Origin: Shinella zoogloeoides
GTDB taxonomy: Bacteria > Pseudomonadota > Alphaproteobacteria > Rhizobiales > Rhizobiaceae
Assembly: GCF_033705735.1 (NCBI RefSeq)
Contig: NZ_CP131130.1
Location: 1,119,001 to 1,183,000, forward strand
DNA length: 64,000 nucleotides
Direction of reading: 5' to 3'
In this document: positions 41,463 through 50,362 of the stretch, in pieces
Layout: the number at the start of each line of letters is the position of its first letter
How positions within the stretch are numbered: position 1 is the stretch's first letter
Notes under the pieces: model-generated
Databases searched by the model: none
Told to the model about the DNA's origin: nothing
Seen by the model: only the letters and a program-made list of their open reading frames with translations
Translations under genes and position numbers: made by a program

Positions 41463-42442
41463 GACGGGTCTCCTGTGAGGGGCTGGGTTGCGGGGGTGAC
41501 GCGGTAGTCGCCGTCGGAGCCGAGGCCCTCAATGCGGGCGAGTTCGGCGAGGCGGCGCGATGCGCCGCGGCCGGAGAGCACGGCGATGAGATCAATCGTC
41601 TCCGCGATCAGGGCGCGCGGGACGGTGACGACGGCTTCCTGAATGAGCTGCTCCATGCGGCGGAGCGCGCCGATGGCGGTGCCGGCGTGGATGGTGCCGA
41701 CGCCGCCGGGATGGCCGGTGCCCCAGGCCTTCAGCAGATCGAGCGCCTCGGCACCTCGGACCTCGCCGATCGGAATGCGGTCGGGGCGCAGGCGGAGCGA
41801 GGAGCGGACGAGATCGGAGAGCGAAGCGACGCCGTCCTTTGTCCGCATGGCGACGAGGTTCGGCGCGGCGCATTGCAGTTCGCGCGTATCCTCGATCAGG
41901 ACGACGCGATCCGAGGTCTTGGCGACCTCGGCGAGCAGCGCGTTGGTAAGGGTCGTCTTACCGGTGGATGTGCCGCCGGCGACGAGGATGTTGCGGCGGT
42001 CTGCGACAGCCTGGCGTAGCGTCTCAGCCTGACCTGCGGCCATGATGCCGGCGGCAACATAGTCGTCGAGCGTGAACACGGCGACGGCGGGTTTGCGGAT
42101 CGCGAAGGCGGGCGCGGACACAACGGGCGGCAGCAGCCCCTCGAACCGCTCTCCCGTTTCGGGCAGCTCGGCCGAGACGCGCGGGGCGCCGGGATGAACC
42201 TCGGCGCCGACATGGTGCGCGACGAGACGGATGATCCGCTCGCCGTCCGAAGGCGACAGCAGCTCACCCGTATCGGAAAGCCCTTCGGAAAGCCGGTCGA
42301 CCCAGAGCCGCCCATCGGGATTGAGCATCACCTCGACGATCGCAGGATCTTCCAGAAAGCGGGCGATCGCCGGCCCGAGGGCCGTGCGCAGCATGCGGGC
42401 ACCGCGAAGGAGCGCTTCCGATTTCTGGTGAGTTGCCGCCAC
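41459..42442 (-). CDS. trbB: Type IV secretion ATPase TrbB (VirB11-like)
   Basis: This is a 327-residue hexameric ATPase starting at GTG. It has N-terminal [20 protein letters not shown], Walker [10 protein letters not shown] at 156-164, the Asp box [12 protein letters not shown], and the His box [20 protein letters not shown] (given whole, 20 residues). It is the first trb gene after a 169-bp gap that presumably contains the trb promoter. Confidence 0.96.
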   Translation of the reverse strand: MAATHQKSEALLRGARMLRTALGPAIARFLEDPAIVEVMLNPDGRLWVDRLSEGLSDTGELLSPSDGERIIRLVAHHVGAEVHPGAPRVSAELPETGERFEGLLPPVVSAPAFAIRKPAVAVFTLDDYVAAGIMAAGQAETLRQAVADRRNILVAGGTSTGKTTLTNALLAEVAKTSDRVVLIEDTRELQCAAPNLVAMRTKDGVASLSDLVRSSLRLRPDRIPIGEVRGAEALDLLKAWGTGHPGGVGTIHAGTAIGALRRMEQLIQEAVVTVPRALIAETIDLIAVLSGRGASRRLAELARIEGLGSDGDYRVTPATQPLTGDPS

Positions 42443-42611
42443 GTCGTCCCCGTTCTCTTGCGGGACCGCGACACGCGGCCCTGGATCGGGGATGAGTAGA
42501 AGAGGCAGAAATTAGGGCCTGACAACAACCGTGCTGTGGTCGTCGTACTGTGGCGTACAAATACAGGGAAACGGCGGAACGCAGGAATACTTGTGGTAGG
42601 CGCGGTCGTAA

Positions 42612-43046
42612 TTAATCCGCGTCGCGCGCGGGCGCGATGTCTTCCGAAATCTCCTGGCGAAGCTTCGGCCCGTGAGCGAGTCGCCGGCCGAGAGCGGTGA
42701 CGAACGCCTCGTAGCGCTCGCCTGCTTTCGAGCGCGCCGCAGCCTGTGCGGGCTCCGGCAGCGGCGGGTTTGTCGTCAGCCAGAAGCGGATGAACACGGC
42801 CAGCGTTTCGACGCTGATTCCGAGATCGCGCTCCATCCGCGCCATTCGCCGGTCGATCTGGTCGAGCCGCTTCGTCGTCGCAGCCTCCTGCCGTTCGGCA
42901 GCATCAGGCGACAGAAAGGAGGCGATGCCGGCTTCCGCGATCAGCGAGAGGGATTGATCACGACGGCCCGCGTGCGCGGCGAGCGCCTTCATGACCTCCG
43001 GTTCGAGATATACAGACAGGCGCTGCTTTTTGGGGGGCTTCGCCAT
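42612..43046 (-). CDS. CopG-family-like ribbon-helix-helix regulator
   Basis: This is a 144-residue protein. Its N-terminal RHH motif (RLSVYLEPEVMKALAAHAGR, then SLSLIAEAGIASFL) precedes a long helical region that probably oligomerises (RLDQIDRRMARMERDLGISV). It sits 8 bases after traG and 169 bases before trbB, the usual place of a CopG-like regulator in these elements. It may control the trb promoter or act as a relaxosome accessory. Confidence 0.88.
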   Translation of the reverse strand: MAKPPKKQRLSVYLEPEVMKALAAHAGRRDQSLSLIAEAGIASFLSPDAAERQEAATTKRLDQIDRRMARMERDLGISVETLAVFIRFWLTTNPPLPEPAQAAARSKAGERYEAFVTALGRRLAHGPKLRQEISEDIAPARDAD

Positions 43047-43054
43047 TGTGCCTC

Positions 43055-45040
43055 CTAAAGATCGATGCCGTCGCCGGGATCAAGCGACGCCTGCCGCGCC
43101 ACCTGGCGCATCGTCTGGTTCATGCGCGAGAGGCGCGCGGCGTCCTCGTCGGCGTCGTCGCGGGGATCGATCTCAAACTCGTTTTCGATGGGTTGCTTTG
43201 GCTCGACGGGTTTTGAGCGACTCAACTCCGGCTGGTGCCGGCGCTCGGAGTCGGTCGTATCCTCGTCCTCCGATCCGTCGCCGCTAGCGGCCGCTGCCAT
43301 CACCGGTGTCGCCGGAAGAGGCAGCGTGCTCCAGTCGTCCGGTCGTGCAGTGGTCGGCTTGACGAGATTCGGCGGCGGCAGGATGCGCTCCTGAAACCGG
43401 CGATCCTCATAATATCGCGCCTTCTTCGCGCGGATCGGCGGGGTGCCCGCCACCATGACGATTTCGTCGGATGGCGGAAGCTGCATGATCTCGCCGGGCG
43501 TCATCAGTTGCCGGGCTGTCTCCGAGCGCGAGACCATCATGTGACCGAGCCAGGGCGACAGGCGATGACCGGCATAGTTCTTCATCGCGCGCATCTCGGT
43601 CGCGGTGCCGAGCGCGTCGGAGACACGCTTGGCGGTCCGCTCGTCATTGGTCGCGAAGCTGACGCGGACATGGCAGTTGTCGAGGATCGAGTTGTTCGGT
43701 CCGTAGGCCTTCTCGATCTGGTTCAGCGACTGGGCGATGAGGAAGGCTTTGAGACCGTAGCCGGCCATGAAGGCAAGCGCGCTCTCAAAGAAGTCGAGGC
43801 GGCCGAGGGCCGGGAATTCGTCGAGCATCAGGAGAAGCCGGTGGCGGTTGCCCTTCGCGTTCAGATCCTCCGTGAGCCGCCGGCCGATCTGATTGAGGAT
43901 CAGACGGATCAGCGGCTTGGTCCGGTTGATGTCGGATGGCGGCACAACGAGGTAGAGGGTGGTCGGATGCTTGCCGCCGACGATATCGACGATGCGCCAG
44001 TCACAGCGGCGTGTGACCTCGGCGACGACAGGATCGCGATAGAGGCCGAGGAACGACATCGCGGTGGACAGCACGCCGGACCGCTCGTTGTCGGATTTGT
44101 TCAGCAGCTCGCGAGCGGCGCTAGCGATCACCGGATGCGGGCCAGCCTCGCCGAGATGGGCGGTCCTCATCATGGCGGCGAGCGTCGAGTCGATCGGCCG
44201 CTTCGGGTCGGAGAGGAAGGCGGCGACGCCAGCCAGGGTCTTGTCGGCCTCGGCGTAGAGGACGTGCAGGATGGCGCCGACCAGCAGCGCGTGGCTGGTT
44301 TTTTCCCAGTGGTTCCGCTTCTCCAGCGAGCCTTCTGGGTCGACCAGGATATCGGCGATGTTCTGGACGTCGCGGACCTCCCACTCGCCGCGGCGGACCT
44401 CGAGCAGAGGATTGTAGGCGGCCGACTTCGTGTTCGTCGGATCGAACAGCAGCACGCGGCCGTGCCGGGATCGAAAGCCCGCCGTCAGCGTCCAGTTCTC
44501 CCCCTTGATGTCGTGGACGATGGCCGAGCCCGGCCAGGTCAGCAGTGACGGCACGACCAGGCCGACGCCCTTGCCGGATCGCGTGGGAGCGAAGCACAGC
44601 ACATGCTCGGGACCATCGTGACGGAGGTAGTCGCGCTCGAACTTGCCCAGGATCACGCCATCCGCGCCCAGGAGGCCCGCGGCACTCACTTCGCGAGCAT
44701 CGGCCCATCGGGCGGAGCCGAAGGTCTCGGCGTTCTTGGCTTCGCGCGCCCGCCACACGGACATGCCGATCGCGACGGCGATGGAAATGAAACCGCCCGA
44801 CGCGGCGATATAGGCGCCTTCGATGAAGATCGGCGGAGCATAGGCATCGTAGAAATACCACCACCAGAAAAAGGCTGGCGGATAGTAGATCGGCCAACCG
44901 GCCAGTTCGAACCACGGAAGTCCAAGCTGTGGCTGGAAGCCGAGCCGATAGGCCGTCCATTGCGTCGCCGCCCAGGTTGTCATCAGCACGATCAGGACGA
45001 CGGTGAGGATCTGGCCCCAGAGGATTTTGGTCGCCGACAT
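43055..45040 (-). CDS. traG: Type IV coupling protein TraG (VirD4-like)
   Basis: This is a 661-residue coupling protein. The ATG at 45040 begins before the first of the N-terminal membrane segments (ILTVVLIVLMTTWAATQ; FFWWWYFYDAY; GGFISIAVAIGMSVW). The ATPase domain has Walker A APTRSGKGV at 151-159, LLLMLDEFPALGRL as Walker B, and a Ser/Asp-rich tail. It links the relaxosome to the transfer channel and drives DNA transfer. Confidence 0.97.
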   Translation of the reverse strand: MSATKILWGQILTVVLIVLMTTWAATQWTAYRLGFQPQLGLPWFELAGWPIYYPPAFFWWWYFYDAYAPPIFIEGAYIAASGGFISIAVAIGMSVWRAREAKNAETFGSARWADAREVSAAGLLGADGVILGKFERDYLRHDGPEHVLCFAPTRSGKGVGLVVPSLLTWPGSAIVHDIKGENWTLTAGFRSRHGRVLLFDPTNTKSAAYNPLLEVRRGEWEVRDVQNIADILVDPEGSLEKRNHWEKTSHALLVGAILHVLYAEADKTLAGVAAFLSDPKRPIDSTLAAMMRTAHLGEAGPHPVIASAARELLNKSDNERSGVLSTAMSFLGLYRDPVVAEVTRRCDWRIVDIVGGKHPTTLYLVVPPSDINRTKPLIRLILNQIGRRLTEDLNAKGNRHRLLLMLDEFPALGRLDFFESALAFMAGYGLKAFLIAQSLNQIEKAYGPNNSILDNCHVRVSFATNDERTAKRVSDALGTATEMRAMKNYAGHRLSPWLGHMMVSRSETARQLMTPGEIMQLPPSDEIVMVAGTPPIRAKKARYYEDRRFQERILPPPNLVKPTTARPDDWSTLPLPATPVMAAAASGDGSEDEDTTDSERRHQPELSRSKPVEPKQPIENEFEIDPRDDADEDAARLSRMNQTMRQVARQASLDPGDGIDL

Positions 45041-45065
45041 GGCGGGCACTCCTTTCTTGATTGGG

Positions 45066-46805
45066 CTACATGCCGAGGCCGCGGTTGCGGCCGAAGCTCC
45101 AGTCGACGCCACCGGCGCCGTGCGACACGCCGGAGACGTGCTGACCGACCTGGCGTTCGAGGGACGGCGACCAGGGCACGAGCTGGAATCCGAGGCCGTC
45201 ATCGATCATGGCGAAGCGGCCAGACGCGAGCGCGAAGCGCTGCCGGTAGGTGCCCGCCACATACTCGCCCGTTGCGGCCTTCGAGAATTGTCGGCCGGTC
45301 TCGGCCGCGAGCTTCTCGCCAAGGGCGTCGACCTCGCGCTGCCGCAGCATGTCGATCAGCCCGGGTGAGAAGCTGACGCCCCGTGTTTGTCGCTCGGCGA
45401 GACCTTGACCAACGAGATGGTCGGCACGGCGGTCCATAGCCTGGCGCACCTCGGCGCCGAAGCCGCCGCCGCCGAGCGGAACGGGCTCACGGGCGATCGC
45501 CTGCCGGTCGAGCCAGGTCGCGCCGGTTGCATGGACTTGCCTCTCGATGTCGAGATCGGAGCGGATGGCGAGCGCGACCCGTCTGCGTCCCTGCGCGTCG
45601 TCGAATTTGCGCAGCTCGACGATCGAGCCCGGCGCGCTATCGCCGACCGCGTCGAGGTCGGGCAGCTTGATATGATGGGTCCGTCCGTCCGTGCCATCGA
45701 CCACGGCGTAGGCGGTGCCCTTCAGCTCATCGTCGAGACCACGATCGACCAGCCGGCCAACGACAGGATCGTTGAGGCTCTCGCCGGCGAGCACATAGCT
45801 GGCGGCGCCGCGCTCGATACCGCGTTCCGTCAGGCCGCGGTGAATGCGTTTGATGATGTCGCCGCGCTCGCCCAGTTCGCGCAGCGTCGCCTCGGCATTC
45901 TCCGATACGACCCATTGGCCGGGGCCGACCTGATCCGCAAGGCCGAGCGTCTCCAGCTTCCGCAGCCGGCCGACCTTCATCGCGTGGAACTCGTCGGGCT
46001 GGCGATCGGGATGCGGGGCGAGATCGACGACGCCGGTGCGATAGGCGTCGCGCGAAAGCTGGCGGTCGAGATTGGTCCAGCGTTCCGACTCGATCTGGCG
46101 TTCGAGATTGCGGCGTATCTCGTGATCGGTGCGCGGCCCCAACTCTTGGGTGGCGAGATCCTGCGCGCGGGCGCGCATGCCTTCCTTGATGTAGTCGCGC
46201 GAGATGACGAGGTCCTGGCCGTCATCGGTGCGCCCGCGCAGGATGATGTGGACGTGCGGATTATCCGTGTTCCAGTGATCGACACCGACCCAGTCGAGCT
46301 TGGTGCCGAGATCCTTTTCCATCTGCCCCATCAGGTCGCGGGCATAGGTCTTGAGGTCGGACATCTCCGTCGCGTCCTCGGGCGAGACGATGAACCGGAA
46401 ATGATGCCGATCATCCTGGGTCCGCTCGGCGAAGGCCTTGGGATCGGCGTCCTCGGTCTCGGGACCGAACAGCCGCGCCTTCTCCCCATCCCGGGTGACA
46501 CCCTCGCGCCGCAGGTAGCTAAGGTGGGCGGAAAGCGGCGTGGCCCGCGCGCTATGACGGACGACGCGCGTCTTGATTACGGTGTTGCGCGATCGGCTGG
46601 TGAGCAGCCGGTTGGCCTGCACCGTCGCGCGCTGGCCGCGCCCGAAACGCGAGCGGTTGCCCGAACTGATCGTGCCGGACCGCGAGACGCTGCCGCCGGC
46701 GCGCTGCGCAGCCGCCAGCGCTTGGGCGATGAAGGGTCGCGCCTGCTGCGCGCGGGTCGAGCGGATGCGGCCTGGCCGGATGCGGAAATCGTCCTCGCTG
46801 CTCAT
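45066..46805 (-). CDS. MOB-type relaxase (VirD2-like) with DUF3363
   Basis: This is a 579-residue relaxase. The ATG at 46805 is used. The N-terminus is basic, then LSAHLSYLRREG gives a likely catalytic Tyr97. RHHFRFIVSPEDA and DNPHVHIILRG (H184, H186) give the metal-binding His triad. The C-terminal half is the DUF3363 region (FHAMKVGRLRKLETLGLADQ, YVLAGESLNDPVVGRLVDRG). It nicks oriT and leads the strand into the recipient. Confidence 0.96.
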   Translation of the reverse strand: MSSEDDFRIRPGRIRSTRAQQARPFIAQALAAAQRAGGSVSRSGTISSGNRSRFGRGQRATVQANRLLTSRSRNTVIKTRVVRHSARATPLSAHLSYLRREGVTRDGEKARLFGPETEDADPKAFAERTQDDRHHFRFIVSPEDATEMSDLKTYARDLMGQMEKDLGTKLDWVGVDHWNTDNPHVHIILRGRTDDGQDLVISRDYIKEGMRARAQDLATQELGPRTDHEIRRNLERQIESERWTNLDRQLSRDAYRTGVVDLAPHPDRQPDEFHAMKVGRLRKLETLGLADQVGPGQWVVSENAEATLRELGERGDIIKRIHRGLTERGIERGAASYVLAGESLNDPVVGRLVDRGLDDELKGTAYAVVDGTDGRTHHIKLPDLDAVGDSAPGSIVELRKFDDAQGRRRVALAIRSDLDIERQVHATGATWLDRQAIAREPVPLGGGGFGAEVRQAMDRRADHLVGQGLAERQTRGVSFSPGLIDMLRQREVDALGEKLAAETGRQFSKAATGEYVAGTYRQRFALASGRFAMIDDGLGFQLVPWSPSLERQVGQHVSGVSHGAGGVDWSFGRNRGLGM

Positions 46806-47049
46806 GGCCGAGGCCCCGCACATCGCGCAATCGCGCGGTAATCCTTGGCGAAATGGCGGATGCGCAGGCTGCGCCGATCAGGCGCACCTCGCGCCAATGC
46901 GCCATAAGTCCCTGAAAACACACGACCGCACCAAGCCGCACCTCGCGCGCTTTTATCTCGCCATCGTGCGGTTGTGTTGCCTGCTCTCCCTCCTCGGACC
47001 GCCATCCTTCCGCCAGAGCACGCTATTCCACGAAATACTGCGAGCACCG
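46806..47049. other. oriT: Candidate origin of transfer (oriT) region
   Basis: This 244-bp gap is between the relaxase start and the transglycosylase stop. It contains an imperfect inverted repeat (AACACACGACCGCAC 46917-46931, GTGCGGTTGTGTT 46966-46978, with a 2-base bulge). Between the arms is TTTTATCTCGCC, which has some likeness to the TATCCTGCC nick region of RP4-type oriTs. Smaller repeats (TGCGCC-N5-GGCGCA at 46870-46886) flank it. The position beside the relaxase and the repeats support oriT. The nick site is unproven. Confidence 0.45.
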
Positions 47050-47811
47050 TCATCGCGGCCCCCCATCGCCGTTTCGGGCGACAAACAGGCCTGCGGATTG
47101 CGGAGCGATGGCTGTGACATCGCGCACCGGAGTTGCAGCCGGGGTCTCATTCGACGCGCTATCGCCGGTCGTCGAAACAGCGGTGGCGGCGCGCTCGGAT
47201 TGCACGATGAACAGCGGCGAGCGCGTCCAGGCGTTGGGATCGGCGGTCGCGACCGTGACGGGAGCAAGCGCGTCTGCGCCGCCGATAATGGGCGCGAGCG
47301 CGGCGACATAGGCGCGGGTTTCAGCGGGCAACGGACGGCCAGCAAGATACTCTTCATAGCGGCCGGGACCAGCATTATAGGCCGCGAGAAAGCCCGGCGA
47401 ACCGTAGCGGTCGTGCATCTCGCGCAGGTAGGCGGCGCCTGCCAGAATGTTGTCGCGTGGATCGTAAGGATTCGCGCCGAGCCGGTGACGGGCGCGCAGA
47501 TCAGCCCATGTGGCGGGCATGACTTGCATCAGGCCCATCGCGCCGGCCGACGAGATCGCCCGCACGTCCCCAGCGCTTTCGACGCGCATGACGGCGCGTA
47601 TCCAGTGCTCGGGAATGCCGAAGCGTTGCGCGGCCTCGGTGATGAATGTGGCGTAGGGAGCGACGCGAGAGGGGCGCTCGGCGGACACCGTCTGCGCATT
47701 CGCATTGGCGCAAAGCGGTGCGGAAAGCAGAAGGCCGGAAAGGAGAAGGAGGACTGTGCGCCGGGCGGTGTTTGACCGCCCGGCGACAGCTTTGGGGAGC
47801 GGGACCGACAT
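47050..47811 (-). CDS. Lytic transglycosylase (VirB1-like)
   Basis: This is a 253-residue protein with a signal peptide (VLLLLSGLLLSAPLCANANA) and an SLT domain: IPEHWIRAVMRVESAGDVRA with catalytic Glu, then SSAGAMGLMQVMPATWADLR, DPRDNILAGAAYLREM and GFLAAYNAGPGRYEEYL. It opens local holes in peptidoglycan for the conjugation channel. It lies 3 bases from the DUF736 gene. Confidence 0.95.
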   Translation of the reverse strand: MSVPLPKAVAGRSNTARRTVLLLLSGLLLSAPLCANANAQTVSAERPSRVAPYATFITEAAQRFGIPEHWIRAVMRVESAGDVRAISSAGAMGLMQVMPATWADLRARHRLGANPYDPRDNILAGAAYLREMHDRYGSPGFLAAYNAGPGRYEEYLAGRPLPAETRAYVAALAPIIGGADALAPVTVATADPNAWTRSPLFIVQSERAATAVSTTGDSASNETPAATPVRDVTAIAPQSAGLFVARNGDGGPR

Positions 47812-47814
47812 CGT

Positions 47815-48162
47815 TCAGTCCCGCTCTGCGCGCTTGGGCGGACGATTCCAGTGCAAGCCCCAGGCGGACTTGTCGTCGGCGGACTGGAAGAGGTTAGCGC
47901 GGATCGGATGACCGAAGGTCGGATCGTCGATCTGCAGCGAGACGTAGTCGCCGGCCTTCTCGCCAGTGCGCTTCCAGCCCGCACCGATCTCCGCGCCGGT
48001 TTCGTTGTTCATGCTGTCGAGAACATGGACGCGGAAGTCTGGCGCGTTCTCGGCATCGGACGGTTCGGCCGGAACGATGATGATGTCCTGGTGCAATGTC
48101 AGCGTCATTAGGTGGCCGATGAAGCCGTCATTTTCGCTCGTGAATTGACCGATGAGGGACAT
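47815..48162 (-). CDS. DUF736 family protein (copy 1)
   Basis: This is a 115-residue protein with GQFTSENDGFIGHLMTLTLH, APDFRVHVLDSMNNETGAEI, GAGWKRTGEKAGDYVSLQID and DPTFGHPIRANLF. DUF736 proteins are small beta-rich proteins confined largely to alphaproteobacterial plasmids and ICEs; function unknown. A divergent second copy (53383) shares the DPSF/DPTF-x-x-P-I-x-A-N-L-F block. Confidence 0.92.
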   Translation of the reverse strand: MSLIGQFTSENDGFIGHLMTLTLHQDIIIVPAEPSDAENAPDFRVHVLDSMNNETGAEIGAGWKRTGEKAGDYVSLQIDDPTFGHPIRANLFQSADDKSAWGLHWNRPPKRAERD

Positions 48163-48207
48163 GGGTTTCTCCTTGGCTGTGCGGTGGACGGGGTCATGGG
48201 CGTGCCG

Positions 48208-48753
48208 TCACCGCGTCGGCGCGCGCCAGACGAAGCGGTCATCGCCGTCCTCGTCGGTGTAGAGGGGGGTGGCCCGGCCGATGACCGAGCTGGTGGGGAG
48301 CGGGCCGAAGTAGCGGCCGTCGAGGCTGTCGCGGACCTGCCAGTTCATCAGGAACAGCTCGTCGTCGGCGATGACGCGACACCCCTGCCAGATCGGCAGT
48401 TCGCGGCCCCGACGATCACGGTCGAGCGCGTCGCCGATGGCGTGGCCGTCGACGGTGATCGTGTGGCCCGATCGGCACACACGTTGACCGGGCAGACCCG
48501 CGACCCGCTTCAGCAGCGGCACGCCGCGTGGCAAATATCCGCCATCGGCAAGGAACGTGGCGATCGGCTCCGGTGCCGCTACGGCGACGAGGTCGGTCGC
48601 TTCCAATACGTCGCTGGCGCTGATCGCATAGAGGCCGATCGGCGTGCTCGCGGAGGCATTCCAGATCAGCTTTGGCGCGAAGGAGATGATCGACAGGACG
48701 CCAATCAGCATCACCGCGAAGTACGTCGTCATGACGTATCCAATGCGGCTCAT
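48208..48753 (-). CDS. traF: Conjugal transfer peptidase TraF (S26 signal-peptidase-like)
   Basis: This is a 181-residue protein with one N-terminal membrane helix (YVMTTYFAVMLIGVLSIISF). It has the catalytic Ser in NASASTPIGLY (Ser ~36), and Lys in GVPLLKRVAGLPGQRV. It is the class S26C peptidase that processes the pilin TrbC. Its ATG overlaps the DUF2840 stop. Confidence 0.93.
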   Translation of the reverse strand: MSRIGYVMTTYFAVMLIGVLSIISFAPKLIWNASASTPIGLYAISASDVLEATDLVAVAAPEPIATFLADGGYLPRGVPLLKRVAGLPGQRVCRSGHTITVDGHAIGDALDRDRRGRELPIWQGCRVIADDELFLMNWQVRDSLDGRYFGPLPTSSVIGRATPLYTDEDGDDRFVWRAPTR

Positions 48754-49268
48754 GGCATGATCCTCCGGCGCAAGAGGAAGGCGCGATGCTGCTGCGCGTC
48801 GTAGGCGCGCGGTGCTTCACCGGCCGTCAGACGGTTGTGAACGTGTCGCCAGTGATCGGGCGAAACGTCGATCGCTTCGATGCCCCGCGCCTCGATCGCA
48901 TCGATGAGCTGGAGCACGCGCTCGACCTTCGGCCAGCCATCGGCGCGCAACAGGATGTCGCCGCCGGGGCGCACGAATGGCAGGGTCTGGCAGCGCTCGC
49001 CCGCAGCGACGGCGCGCACGATGTCGAGCCGAGAAAGTGCGGTGCCGTAGTCGTTGGAGGTCCAGCGAACGAAGGCGAAAACACTGTCCGGTGCGAACGA
49101 CACGACGCGTCGGCGGCGGTCGAGGATCTGTTCGGCGATCTCGCGGCCGAACCTGATCCAGAATTCGATCTTCTTCTCGACCCACGTCAACTCGACATGG
49201 GTCAGTGCATCGGCCGCTGGCGCTGGCGGCAAGCCGGTGCGCAGCGACGGGTCGGCGACACCGATCAT
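48750..49268 (-). CDS. DUF2840 family protein
   Basis: This is a 172-residue protein starting at the ATG that overlaps the upstream stop. It has LTHVELTWVEKKIEFWIRFG, VVSFAPDSVFAFVRWTSNDY, GTALSRLDIVRAV and PGGDILLRADGWPKVERVLQ. The family is restricted to this kind of conjugative element and has no known activity. It is part of the coupled chain parA - RHH gene - DUF2840 - traF. Confidence 0.92.
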   Translation of the reverse strand: MIGVADPSLRTGLPPAPAADALTHVELTWVEKKIEFWIRFGREIAEQILDRRRRVVSFAPDSVFAFVRWTSNDYGTALSRLDIVRAVAAGERCQTLPFVRPGGDILLRADGWPKVERVLQLIDAIEARGIEAIDVSPDHWRHVHNRLTAGEAPRAYDAQQHRAFLLRRRIMP

Positions 49269-49519
49269 CGCGGCTCTCCTTCGCTGGTGGGGAACTCGCG
49301 CTCGAACAGCGCGCGCAGCATGTCGGCGACCGTCTGTCCGCGCTGGAAGGCGGCAATCTTGATCCGGCCGCGCATGTCGGCGGTGACGTCGATCGTCAGC
49401 CTGGCGGTAAATTCGGCGGCGGGGTCCGCGCGCGGCGATGGACGGTCTGGCGCCTTGATCCAGCTTTCCGGATCGGCAGGCCGGGTCGCAAAACTGCGTT
49501 TCGAGGACCGCTCGCTCAT
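49265..49519 (-). CDS. Small RHH-like partition-associated protein
   Basis: This is an 84-residue protein. The N-terminal half is polar. The second half (TARLTIDVTADMRGRIKIAA, then FQRGQTVADMLRALFEREF) is a ribbon-helix-helix pattern (strand, helix, turn, helix). It overlaps the parA stop and the DUF2840 start by 4 bases each. A ParA next to a small RHH protein is the layout of type Ib partition systems, so this may be the ParG-type centromere binder. Confidence 0.75.
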   Translation of the reverse strand: MSERSSKRSFATRPADPESWIKAPDRPSPRADPAAEFTARLTIDVTADMRGRIKIAAFQRGQTVADMLRALFEREFPTSEGEPR

Positions 49520-50154
49520 GTCGCGATCCTCGTGACTTCGGCGGCGAGCGCGGCAATCTCCCGCGCGGCGGGCGATGTATCGTCCTGCTCGGCCGCGAGC
49601 CGTCCGGTCTGCACGACATCGGCGAAGGCGATGCGCTGACCGATGGTGGTGAGGAGCGGCGGGGGATCGTGTTCAGCGAGCGTCTCAGCGGTTTCGCGGG
49701 CGAGGATCGTGCGGGCGGCACAGCGGTTCAGTACGAACCGCGCCTTGAGGTCCGGTCGATAGATCCGCGCTTCGCTGAGCAGCGTCAGCATCTCGGCAGA
49801 CGCCCAGCCGTCGAGCGGTGACGGCTGCACCGGGATCAGTACAAGATCGGCAGCCAGCAGCGCCGAACGCATCAGACCGGCGACACGCGGCGGTCCGTCG
49901 ATGACGACATGATCGACATCGCGCGCCAGTTCCGGCGCTTCGCGGTGGAGCGTGTCGCGGGCCAGGCCGACAACACCGAACAGCCGCTCCAATCCCTCAC
50001 GGCCGCGCTGCTGTGACCAGTCGAGCGCCGAGCCCTGTGGGTCGGCGTCGATCAGCGTGACGCGCTGCCCATGCCGAGCCCATTCACCGGCGAGATGGAG
50101 GGCGAGCGTCGTCTTTCCGACGCCGCCCTTCTGGTTGAGGAACGCGACGATCAT
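49516..50154 (-). CDS. parA: ParA-family partition ATPase
   Basis: This is a 212-residue short ParA. It has deviant Walker A QKGGVGKTTLALHLAG at 8-23, Walker A' VTLIDADPQGSALDWSQQRG, and Walker B DHVVIDGPP. No N-terminal HTH is present, as expected for the short type Ib ParA/VirC1 class. It would segregate the element when it is extrachromosomal. A strand of iterons and the repA gene lie just upstream. Confidence 0.94.
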   Translation of the reverse strand: MIVAFLNQKGGVGKTTLALHLAGEWARHGQRVTLIDADPQGSALDWSQQRGREGLERLFGVVGLARDTLHREAPELARDVDHVVIDGPPRVAGLMRSALLAADLVLIPVQPSPLDGWASAEMLTLLSEARIYRPDLKARFVLNRCAARTILARETAETLAEHDPPPLLTTIGQRIAFADVVQTGRLAAEQDDTSPAAREIAALAAEVTRIAT

Positions 50155-50215
50155 GACGGTCTCCCGGCGATCGGGGACTCGTCCACAGCGGTCGAAAAAC
50201 GCATTTGCGTTAGAA

Positions 50216-50232
50216 AGATTCCGTAGGAATCT
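50216..50232. repeat. Inverted repeat AGATTCC-GTA-GGAATCT
   Basis: This is a perfect 7-bp dyad in the AT-richer gap between repA and parA. The sequence TAGGAATCTAG (50225-50235) also occurs near 51641 upstream of the HTH gene, so it may be a shared operator or promoter element. Confidence 0.5.
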
Positions 50233-50290
50233 AGGTTAGATAAGTTACGGGGCTCGCAAGCGGCTGATTCAGCGCGATGAATCGACGATT

Positions 50291-50357
50291 CCGGTCCCCG
50301 ATAGCACGAGAGTCCGGTCCCCGATGGCACGATAGCGCCGGTCCCTGATAGCACGAG
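50291..50357. repeat. Three iterons next to repA (candidate oriV)
   Basis: Three 20-bp repeats, CCGGTCCCCGATAGCACGAG and two variants, start at 50291, 50314 and 50338 (periods 23 and 24 bases). They lie immediately 3' of repA. A TTATCCCCA (DnaA-box-like) at 50370-50378 overlaps the end of repA. Iterons beside a replication initiator gene are the normal layout of theta-replicating origins. Confidence 0.75.
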
Positions 50358-50362
50358 ATGAT

